Shown: in pieces, positions 23,974-31,339 of the stretch
Layout: every line of letters starts with the position of its first letter
Numbering within the stretch: position 1 is the first letter of the stretch
NCBI GenBank assembly: GCA_016714465.1
Contig: JADKDT010000020.1
Coordinates: 1-42,413 of the forward strand
Source: Candidatus Brachythrix odensensis
Lineage (GTDB): Bacteria; Chloroflexota; Anaerolineae; J036; Brachytrichaceae
Direction: 5' to 3'
Length of the DNA stretch: 42,413 bases
Translations under genes and position numbers: made by a program
Notes under the pieces: generated by a model
What the model was told of the DNA's origin: nothing
The model's database searches: none
What the model saw: the letters and a program-made list of their open reading frames with translations, nothing else

Positions 23974-25720
23974 ATGTCCACGACCGTCTCGCTCCTCATC
24001 ACCTATCTCAAACCGCAACGCGGCAAGGCCGTTGTGCTGGCCGCGCTTGTGCTGACCGGGATCGGGCTGCAGTTGGGCGCGCCGCGCCTGATGCAGTCGC
24101 TGATTGACGCCTCGCGGGCGGGGACGGAGGGCGACGCGCTGACCGTGCTGGCGGCGGCGTTCCTGGCGGCGGTGCTGGCCAAACAGATCGTCACCCCAAT
24201 CACCACCTGGATCAGCGACAACGTGGGCTGGTCGGCAATGAATGCGCTGCGGGCTGACCTGACCCTGCACCTGCTCCGGCTTGACCTCGGCTTTCACAAC
24301 AGCAAGACTCCGGGCGAACTGATCGAGCGGACCGACGGCGACATCTCGACCATGGCCAACTTCTTCTCGCAGTTTGTGGTGCGCGTGGCCGGAAACATTC
24401 TCCTGATGGCCGGCGCGCTGATTGTGCTGTGGCTGCAGGACGCCCGCCTGGGCGCCGCCCTCACTGGCTTCGCCGCGATCAGCCTGGTGGTGCTCGCCCG
24501 CCTGCATCGCATCGGCGTGCCCTATTTCAAGGCCGGCCGGCGGGCGGTCGCCCAGACCATCGCCTTTATCGAAGAGCGCATCGCCGGGACCGAAGACCTG
24601 CGCGGCAACGGCGGGCTGCCCTTCACCCTGGGCCAGATGCGGACGCTGACCACCGCTGACGGCAACGCCCGGCGCAAAGCGAACACCGTCGCCCGAGTGA
24701 CCCAGGGCTCGTGGGAGTTGCTCCTGGCCGGCGGGCTCGCCCTCGCCTTCACCCTTGGCGCCCTCTTCATCACCGCCGGCACGATGACGCTCGGCGCGCT
24801 TTATCTGGTCTTCGCCTACACCAGCCTGATCTCGGCCAATCTCATGCAGATTACCGAGCAGCTCGACGATTTCCAGCGCGCCTCAGCCAACATAGAACGC
24901 ACAGCCGAACTTCTCAACACCAAAGAGCCGTATCGCCGGCGGTCCGCAGTCGCTTCCCGGCGGCGCGCTGGCGGTCGGCTTTGAATCGGTCGGCTTCGAG
25001 TACGCCGGCGACACGCCCGTGCTGCGCGAAGTGTCCTTTCGGCTCGAGGCCGGGCGCAAGCTCGGCCTGCTCGGCCGGACCGGGAGCGGCAAGACCACCA
25101 TCGCCCGGCTGCTCTCGCGCTTCTACGATCCGGTGGCGGGCCGGGTGACGCTCGGCGGGATGGATCTGCGCGAAGTCCAGGTGCCCAGCGTGCGGGCGCG
25201 GGTGAGCGTCGTCACCCAGGAGGTCCAACTCTTCCATGGCACCGTCCGCGACAACCTGACCTTCTGGGACAACGCCGCCCAGGGCGGCCGCATCGGCGAC
25301 GAGCAGATCCGCAAGGCGCTGGCCAGCCTTGGGCTCGGCACGTGGCTGGGGCGCCTGTCCCACGGCCTGGACACTCCCATCGCCGGATCCAGCAGCCTGT
25401 CGGCCGGCGAGGCCCAACTCCTCGCTCTTGGCCGGGCCTTCCTGCAAAACCCGGGCCTGGTGATCCTCGACGAGGCCTCGGCCCGGCTCGACCCAACCAC
25501 TGAGCGGCTGATCGAGGTCGCGATCGAACGCCTGCTGGCCGGGCGGACGGCCATCATCATCGCCCACCGCCTCTCGACCGCGATGAAGGCCGACGACATC
25601 CTCGTCCTCGAGCGCGGGCGGGTGGTCGAGCACGGACCCCGTCTGACCCTGCAGCACGATCCAGCCTCGCGCTTCGCCGCCATGCTGCGGACGGGCCTGA
25701 TCGAGGAGGACGAGGCATGA
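23974..25720 (+). CDS. ABC exporter half-transporter, subunit 1 (consensus ATPase), one frameshift
   Basis: This half-transporter of about 581 aa has six membrane helices in residues 1-310 (the exporter loop marks ELIERTDGDISTMANFF and ELLNTK are present) and a C-terminal ATPase: Walker A GRTGSGKTT, Q-loop VVTQEVQLF, signature LSAGEAQ (not the usual LSGGQ), Walker B VILDEASARLD with catalytic Glu, and H-loop IIAHRLS. The frame breaks at the A run 24922-24924: removing one A joins NTK to SRIAGGPQSLPGGAL. It overlaps subunit 2 by ATGA. The pair forms a heterodimeric type IV exporter. Confidence 0.88.
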
Positions 25721-27498
25721 CCTCCGCGCCAGCGCCGCGAATGCGCGACATCTTCCGCCTGTTGCTGAATCTGGTCCGTTATTCACCGTGGCATTACGCC
25801 GCCACGCTGATTCCCCAGGCGCTCCGGCTGACGCTCGTGCTGGCGCCGGGTCTGATCGCGCGGGCGGTGTTTGATCATCTGTCTGCCGGCCGGCCGCTCG
25901 GCCCGGACCTGTGGCTGCTGATCGGCTCGCTCGTGGCCGTCGCGCTGGGCCGGGTTGGCGCGCTGCTGGGCGCAATCTACCTGGAGAATACGGTCTTCTT
26001 CCGCAGCGCCAATGTCATCCGGATGAACCTGTTCGAGCGCTTCATGCGCCGGCCCATGGCCCACTTGATGCCCTTTCCGCCGGGTGAAGTGGTGAGCCGA
26101 ATGGGCCTCGACGGCGGGCGACTGCCCAACTATCTCTCCCAACTTGAGAACGTCTTTGGCTCGGGCGTGGGCGCCGGCCTTGCTTTCGCGGCCATGGCCG
26201 CGGTTAGCGTGCCCCTGGCCTCGGTGGCGCTGCTGCCGCTGCTGGTCAGCCCGATCGCCGTCGCGCTGATCAACCTGCGCCGCCTGCGGGTGCTGCGCAA
26301 CCTGCGCAACATGGAGGGCCGGATCGGGGCGCTGCTGGGCGACGCCTTCGGCTCGGTGCAAGCGCTTCAAATTGCCGGCGCCGAGGCCCGGGCCGTTGAG
26401 CAGCTCGACCGGCTCAACACGCAGCGCAAGCGCTATGCTGTGCTCGATCAGTTCCTCCACAAGCTGGTGCTCGAAAGCTTCGTGACCGATCTGGCCCTGG
26501 TGACGACGGCGGCGATTCTGCTCCTGGCAGCGCAGTCGCTCCGGGCGGGGACCTTCAGCGTGGGCGATTTTGTGCTGTTCTCCTACGCCGCGAACCGCGT
26601 AACGGATTTTGGCTTCTACCTCGGCAACTCGATGTCGCAGCTCCAGGAATCGCGGGTGGCCGTCGAGCGCATGACACCCTTGCTGAGCGGCGCGCCCGCC
26701 CATACCCTGGGCTGGCCGTCCCGCTGGCTGGCCGGGCTGCGCAAGGCGCCGGCGGGCACGCTCCGCGCGCTCGAGGTCGACGCGCTCACCTTCACCCACC
26801 CGTCGAGCGGGCGCGGGATTCGCCAGGCCAGCTTTTGCGTCGACGCGGGCAACTTCGTCGTGATCACAGGCCGGATCGGGTCTGGCAAGACAACCCTGCT
26901 GAGGACGCTCCTCGGGCTGCTGCCCGCTCAATCAGGTGGCGCGCGTTGGAACGGGGAAGCAATCAAAGATCCTGCCGAGTTTTTCGTCCCGCCGCGGAGC
27001 GCCTACACGCCTCAAGTGCCGCGCCTGTTCAGCGAGACGCTCAAGACGAACATCCTGCTGGGCGGCGACGACGCCGTGCTTGCCGAGGCCCTGCGCCTGG
27101 CGGTGCTGGAGGACGATGTGCCCCAGCTCGAGAAGGGCATTGATACGCGGGTGGGTCCGCGCGGGGTGAAGCTCTCGGGCGGGCAACTTCAGCGCGCGGC
27201 GGCGGCGCGCATGTTCGCCCGCGCGCCCGACCTGCTGGTCTTTGATGACCTCTCCAGCGCCCTCGATGTCGAGACCGAAGAGAAGCTCTGGCTGCGCCTG
27301 CGCGAGGCGCGGGGCGGACAGCGCACGGTGCTGGCAGTGTCCAATCGTCGCGGCGCGCTCCGAATGGCCGACCAGGTGGTCGTGCTCAAGGACGGCCTCA
27401 TCCTCGACCACGGGCCGCTCGACGTGTTGCTCGAGCGCTGTCCCGAGATGCGGTCGATTTGGGAGGCGACGGCGGGGGATGTATCATCCCATCCATGA
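25717..27498 (+). CDS. ABC exporter half-transporter, subunit 2 (degenerate ATPase)
   Basis: This 593-aa half-transporter is the partner of the preceding gene. Six membrane helices fill residues about 20-310 with the loop FPPGEVVSRMGLDGG. The ATPase domain has Walker A GRIGSGKTTLLR and a canonical signature LSGGQLQRAAA, but Walker B ends in Asp (LLVFDDLSSALD) and the H-loop His is Asn (AVSNRRGAL). Taken with subunit 1 (LSAGE signature), one composite ATP site is consensus and the other degenerate, as in heterodimeric exporters such as TM287/288. Substrate unknown. Confidence 0.9.
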   Translation: MTSAPAPRMRDIFRLLLNLVRYSPWHYAATLIPQALRLTLVLAPGLIARAVFDHLSAGRPLGPDLWLLIGSLVAVALGRVGALLGAIYLENTVFFRSANVIRMNLFERFMRRPMAHLMPFPPGEVVSRMGLDGGRLPNYLSQLENVFGSGVGAGLAFAAMAAVSVPLASVALLPLLVSPIAVALINLRRLRVLRNLRNMEGRIGALLGDAFGSVQALQIAGAEARAVEQLDRLNTQRKRYAVLDQFLHKLVLESFVTDLALVTTAAILLLAAQSLRAGTFSVGDFVLFSYAANRVTDFGFYLGNSMSQLQESRVAVERMTPLLSGAPAHTLGWPSRWLAGLRKAPAGTLRALEVDALTFTHPSSGRGIRQASFCVDAGNFVVITGRIGSGKTTLLRTLLGLLPAQSGGARWNGEAIKDPAEFFVPPRSAYTPQVPRLFSETLKTNILLGGDDAVLAEALRLAVLEDDVPQLEKGIDTRVGPRGVKLSGGQLQRAAAARMFARAPDLLVFDDLSSALDVETEEKLWLRLREARGGQRTVLAVSNRRGALRMADQVVVLKDGLILDHGPLDVLLERCPEMRSIWEATAGDVSSHP

Positions 27499-27824
27499 CG
27501 CAGGGTGAATTCCGTAACTGGTTGGAGAAGGTGCTGGGCGAGACGCCAACGGAAGAGCTGATCGCGCCGGAGATTCTGGAGCACATCAACCGGATCCAGA
27601 TTGAGACCGAGCAGCGCGGCTGGCAGTTTGCCCAGCAGAACCTGCAGGAGTCCTTTCAGGTCACGATGCGGGCGATGATGAAAACCATGTTCGTCGTCGG
27701 CTACGACGCCGGCCGCGACCAGGGCATGGTCGATCGCCTGTTTGGCGAGGGCAGCGGCCTGGACGACAGCGCTGGCGACGATTCACCCGCCGCCCCGAAT
27801 GAAGACGGGCGTTTGCCGTTTTAG
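27495..27824 (+). CDS. Small soluble protein, unknown, coupled to the ABC exporter
   Basis: This 109-aa protein is not recognised. It is mostly helical and amphipathic (FRNWLEKVLGETPTEELIAP, then EILEHINRIQIETEQRGW) with a Gly-rich acidic tail that ends GRLPF. It has no signal peptide or membrane helix. Its ATG overlaps the stop of the exporter gene (ATGA), so it is translated with it. TATCAT 7 nt before the ATG could also give a separate leaderless transcript. It may be an accessory factor of the exporter; the only evidence is position. Confidence 0.65.
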   Translation: MTQGEFRNWLEKVLGETPTEELIAPEILEHINRIQIETEQRGWQFAQQNLQESFQVTMRAMMKTMFVVGYDAGRDQGMVDRLFGEGSGLDDSAGDDSPAAPNEDGRLPF

Positions 27825-27834
27825 TCGAGTCTGT

Positions 27835-27890
27835 TTCTGAAACGATAGTCCCCGCCCGGGCATGCCGGGGGCGGGACTGTCGTTTCAGAA
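27835..27890. repeat. Palindrome D (CCCCGCCC apex) between convergent genes
   Basis: The left arm TTCTGAAACGATAGTCCCCG pairs with GGGACTGTCGTTTCAGAA, with one T-G wobble and a one-base length difference in the C/G runs near the tip; the centre is GCATGC. The apex resembles that of the 4350-4415 palindrome but the outer arms are unrelated. It ends 4 nt before the stop of the minus-strand lipoprotein gene and may serve as a terminator in both directions. Confidence 0.82.
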
Positions 27891-27894
27891 GAAC

Positions 27895-28755
27895 TTACGG
27901 TTTGACCGTTGGCGCAATCGTCGGGGCCGCGGTTGGAGCGGCGGTCGGCGCGGCAGGTGCGGCCGTCGGCGGCGCTGCCCCAGTGGCGACCGGGACTAGC
28001 GCTGCATCGCCCTTGAACTGAACCAGCTCGCCAAACACCCAGCCTAAGCCGGCCTCGCCCTGGGCAAAGGCGATCTGCCACCACAGGCTATCCGCGCTCT
28101 TGCCTTTCACTTCGGCAGTCTGATTGACGGTCAACTGCCCCATTTCTTTGTTGGCCGTGCTCGGCCCATTCCTGACGCGCGCAAAGTCGTTGGTCACGGT
28201 GATCTGATTGACCGGCGCTTTGGTCGGGGTCGGCGCCGTGGTTGGCCCTGCTCCGGGCGCGGGTGTGCCGGCCGCGGTGGGCACAGCGCTGGCTTGCGCC
28301 CCGGACGGTGTGGGCGCGACGACCGTGATCACGGTCGTCACCACGATCACCGCCGTCGGCGCCGCTGTGGCGGGTTTGACGGTGACGATGACATTTTCGG
28401 ATTGAGCAACGACACTGCCCTTCTCGTCGAGTCCGCGCAGTTGGACGAGATGGCTGCCAGCCAGATCGGCCGTCCATTGCACGTTGACGATGAACTGATT
28501 GAGCGATTCGTTCTTGTTCGCCACAGTGGCGAACTTGCGATCGTCGACGTAGATGTCGACGGTGCGAATCGCAGCGCCGCTGACGGTGCCGGCCACGGCG
28601 ACCGGCTGTCCAACGGTAATGACGCTGTCGCGGCTGGGCGAGATGAGCAGCGCGGCGGGCGCGCCGGGCGCGGCGGCCCCGCCGCAGCCCGCCAGCAACA
28701 GGCCGAGCGCCAGCCAGGACGCGGCGGTCGAGATCATCTTGTGTGGGGTGCGCAT
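27895..28755 (-). CDS. Secreted lipoprotein with Ig-like and bacterial SH3 domains
   Basis: This 286-aa surface lipoprotein has a signal peptide and lipobox LLLAGC (Cys24), an Ig-like beta domain (about 35-130, GQPVAVAGTVSGAAIRTVDI), a Thr/Pro/Ala linker, a bacterial SH3 domain (about 185-250, ARVRNGPSTANKEMG and WWQIAF, GWVFGELVQF) and a second Ala/Thr/Pro tail of repeated PTAAPTAAP. SH3 domains of this type usually bind cell-wall or glycan components. GGAGG lies 6 nt before the ATG. It is followed by a dispersed palindrome and is not linked closely to other genes. Confidence 0.86.
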   Translation of the reverse strand: MRTPHKMISTAASWLALGLLLAGCGGAAAPGAPAALLISPSRDSVITVGQPVAVAGTVSGAAIRTVDIYVDDRKFATVANKNESLNQFIVNVQWTADLAGSHLVQLRGLDEKGSVVAQSENVIVTVKPATAAPTAVIVVTTVITVVAPTPSGAQASAVPTAAGTPAPGAGPTTAPTPTKAPVNQITVTNDFARVRNGPSTANKEMGQLTVNQTAEVKGKSADSLWWQIAFAQGEAGLGWVFGELVQFKGDAALVPVATGAAPPTAAPAAPTAAPTAAPTIAPTVKP

Positions 28756-28819
28756 GGTGTCCTCCGTCGCGTCATTGTACGCCGCGCGGCAGATTGCGTA
28801 CCCAACAGGTGGAACCCTC

Positions 28820-28895
28820 GACCGCAGACCGCTGACCGCAGCTCGAGCGCGGGGCCCTGAGCTTGTCGAAGGGCCCGCTCCCGCCGTCCGCGGTC
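28820..28895. repeat. Composite inverted repeat with GCCCTGAGCTTGTCGAAGGGC
   Basis: The inner part (28850-28874) is a hairpin around CCCTGAGCTTGTCGAAGGG, a sequence common in environmental bacterial genomes. The outer part has GACCGCAGAC facing GTCCGCGGTC. The outer words recur near 36578-36602 and 36840-36856, beside the STAND genes. It fills the gap between the SH3 lipoprotein and the beta-lactamase-fold gene. Confidence 0.6.
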
Positions 28896-28903
28896 TCCCT
28901 CCC

Positions 28904-30001
28904 CTACTTCGCCGCCAATATCACCCTTGCCAGCAACAACCCCACATCCCGGGCGCGATAGGGCTGGTTGGCCCAATCGGTCAGGTTGTTCATGACGATG
29001 ACAGCGAGCTTGCTGTCCGGATAGTAGGCCCAGTAAGCGCCAAAGCCCTGGCGAACCTCGGTCCCGGCGACCAGGTCGTTCCCGGCGGGATCCATGCCAA
29101 CATACGCGCCGAGCGCCGCGCATATGTCACCCGGCATCGTGTCGACCTTGACCGTTGGTTTGAGCATCTCAGCAAGCTGATCCGGCTTGAGCAGCCGGCC
29201 GTCAAACAGCGCCTGCACGAACGTGTTCAGATCCGCGGCAGACATCAGCGCGGCGCCGACGTGGGTTGATCGACTGTACGGAGCCGGCTTCGCGCCGTCA
29301 TAGAGCGCGACCAACTTTCCGTCATTTTCGTAACCCAACAGGCCATAAGATTCAAGGCCAAGCGGATTCTTGATCTTGTCCTTGTAGTGTCCCGTGAGGT
29401 TCGCATTCAGGGCCGCGGACCCAGCCAGATATGTCCAGGCCCAGTTTCCAAAGTCCGCCTTCAGCGTGACGCCGTTGGCAATCGTGCCCGTCGTGAATTT
29501 GTCTCCCGGCTTGCCGAACTTCGCGTCCGGTACGACGTCGTAGTTTGACAGTGAGAACCAGACGCCATTCATGGCGGCGTCCACGTCTTTGTCGTATCTG
29601 AGGTCAGGCAGGCCGGCCGTATTGGCAAGAAGATGGCGCAGGGTAATTGGCTTATAGCGTTCGAGGCAGGAGGCAATGAACTTGCACACACTGTCGTCGA
29701 GGCTGAACTTGCCCTCTGACTGCGCCTGCAGAAGCATGACCGCTGCAGCCGGCCATGGCTGGACGAGCGGGATTAGGAACTGAGCGTCCGGCGCAAATGC
29801 CGTCTTCTTGTCCCGATCCGCATAGCCATAGCCCTTGTTCAGCAGCACCTTGCCATCGTGGGCGATCAGCACGACGCCGCCAAACTTGTCCTGGTCGGCG
29901 AGCGGGCCCACATAGCTGTCGGCGATCTTGAGGACAGCGGCGGCGCGCTCGTTCACCTTCTGCGCGCGGGCGGCGTCAACGAGCTTCAGGATCCAACCCA
30001 C
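28904..30001 (-). CDS. Class C beta-lactamase-fold domain, catalytic motifs lost; 3-prime half of a split gene
   Basis: This 365-aa frame resembles serine hydrolases and penicillin-binding proteins of the beta-lactamase C family: FGGVVLIAHDGKVLLNKGYG, then DDSVCKFIASCLERYKPITL with RHLLANTAGLPD. The S-x-x-K active site, normally in a segment like G-S-I-T-K, reads FLIPLVQPWPAA, with no Ser or Lys. The Y-x-N motif is F-G-N (FGNWAW), and no clear H-x-G motif is visible. It has no signal peptide: the GTG at 30001 is in frame with the upstream hydrolase gene across one TAA (30017-30019). The residues DEAAYVGWILKLVDAARAQ fit the last helix of an alpha/beta hydrolase, so it is probably the second domain of one protein. 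Confidence 0.75.
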   Translation of the reverse strand: MGWILKLVDAARAQKVNERAAAVLKIADSYVGPLADQDKFGGVVLIAHDGKVLLNKGYGYADRDKKTAFAPDAQFLIPLVQPWPAAAVMLLQAQSEGKFSLDDSVCKFIASCLERYKPITLRHLLANTAGLPDLRYDKDVDAAMNGVWFSLSNYDVVPDAKFGKPGDKFTTGTIANGVTLKADFGNWAWTYLAGSAALNANLTGHYKDKIKNPLGLESYGLLGYENDGKLVALYDGAKPAPYSRSTHVGAALMSAADLNTFVQALFDGRLLKPDQLAEMLKPTVKVDTMPGDICAALGAYVGMDPAGNDLVAGTEVRQGFGAYWAYYPDSKLAVIVMNNLTDWANQPYRARDVGLLLARVILAAK

Positions 30002-30016
30002 ATATGCGGCCTCGTC

Positions 30017-31039
30017 TTAGAAGATCAGGAACTTGAGCCTCCCTTCGCGGCTTTCGTATCGCGACGACAAGCTGGCGAAGAAGCTCGACCGCTCGATGTA
30101 AATCTGCTCCATCTGCCGCGAGATGGCGGGATCAGGCGCCGAAAATGACAGCTGCGGACGGAGCACGTAGATCGGGATATCCCCGAGAGTCTTGATATCG
30201 AGAACCTGCTGGTCGCTGGCCAGGACATCCAACATCGAATCTACGGTCAGATCGGCGTCAGACTGCCCCACCGGCAGGCCGATGCCGCGCGAGAACTTCT
30301 CCCAGGAATCGCGGAACTTCTGGGCCGGGATGGAGACCGCGGCGGCGGCCGCAGGGACAAGATCCAAAAAGGCCTTGGTCGTGCCCGGGGCCTGCGGCCC
30401 AAAGAAGACAAGACCGACGACATCCTTTGGATATCGAGACGCAAACAGGGTGAGGTTCAACGCGCCAAAGCCAGTGCCCGCCAGAACATAGGGGGGCTTC
30501 AGCCCGGCTTTGTCCAGCAGCGCGCGAAGATCCGCGACGAGATCCTTGCTGGTGCGCATTTCCTTCACAGGATCGCTCTGTCCCGCGAATGTGTTGGGCC
30601 GGGCGTAGAAGCAGGCCCGGGTTGTCTTCATGAGAGCGGGCATAAGCGTGAGGAATTCCGCGCCATTGTTGAGCAGCCAGCCATCCATGATCACGGTCGG
30701 CTCTCCCTTTCCGTAACAGGTGAGATAGAGCGAGCGCCCGCCGATGTCGACCTTGCCCTCGAACTTCATCTGGTCGGGGGCGATCAGCAACTGGGGTTCG
30801 GCCGGCTTGGGCGTCGCCGCTGGCGCGGCGGTAGGCGGAATCGGCGTGGCCGGCACCACGGCCGGCACGAGGGTCGGCTGGGGACCGGCGGTCGGGACCA
30901 GGGTCCTGAGTGCTTCCACGACCGGCGGCGAAGTCGGCGCGGCCGCCGGCGGCGGCAGCGTCACGGGCACGGCGCAAGCCGACATCAGGGCCAGCGTTGC
31001 GGCGAGCAGAACGGACAGCGGTCTACACTGCGTCTTCAT
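30017..31039 (-). CDS. Lipoprotein with alpha/beta-hydrolase domain, nucleophile lost; 5-prime half of a split gene
   Basis: This 340-aa frame starts at ATG 31039 (AAGGAG 8 nt upstream); an open frame to 31282 is not needed. It has a signal peptide with lipobox (LMSAC), a Pro/Thr/Ala linker and an alpha/beta-hydrolase fold (YLTCYGKGEPTVIMDGWLLN). The nucleophile elbow, normally G-x-S-x-G, reads VLAGTGFGALNL with Gly in place of Ser. The frame ends at TAA just where the His loop should be (EGRLKFLIF, stop), and translation beyond it continues in frame into the last helix and a beta-lactamase-fold domain. Either one base is wrong, the stop is read through, or this is a recent nonsense mutation. 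It is a probable cell-surface binding protein rather than an enzyme. Confidence 0.8.
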   Translation of the reverse strand: MKTQCRPLSVLLAATLALMSACAVPVTLPPPAAAPTSPPVVEALRTLVPTAGPQPTLVPAVVPATPIPPTAAPAATPKPAEPQLLIAPDQMKFEGKVDIGGRSLYLTCYGKGEPTVIMDGWLLNNGAEFLTLMPALMKTTRACFYARPNTFAGQSDPVKEMRTSKDLVADLRALLDKAGLKPPYVLAGTGFGALNLTLFASRYPKDVVGLVFFGPQAPGTTKAFLDLVPAAAAAVSIPAQKFRDSWEKFSRGIGLPVGQSDADLTVDSMLDVLASDQQVLDIKTLGDIPIYVLRPQLSFSAPDPAISRQMEQIYIERSSFFASLSSRYESREGRLKFLIF

Positions 31040-31339
31040 GGCGTGTTCTCCTTTGGGAAGTCGGGCGCGGCGGTCGCGCTCAGGACACCCGGCGCCGGCC
31101 AAAGTCGGCGCCGGATGGAGCCTGAAGACGCTTGGGGAAGCCGCCGTGCGCGGTTCCCACGTTGTTCGTACGCCTTTTCGCGGCCCGAGTCCAGAGGCCG
31201 GGCAGTACGAAAAGCGGTATGTTTTCGCCGCGTTGCACCTTTGACCGTTTGGGTCCATAATTGAAGCCGAAAGCCACACCAATCGCTCCTGTCGTCGCAG
31301 CGGGTATGGTTTTCGGCAGAAGACGCGTTTGGGGGCGTT
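31040..31339. promoter_or_regulatory. 300-nt divergent control region (pseudo-hydrolase lipoprotein / STAND regulator 1)
   Basis: No gene was found. The region holds the ribosome-binding site of the lipoprotein (minus), a perfect 8-bp inverted repeat CCGGCGCC / GGCGCCGG (31089-31096, 31107-31114) that could be an operator, and, on the plus side, the upstream region of the GTG-start STAND gene. No consensus promoter pair stands out. Confidence 0.4.
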
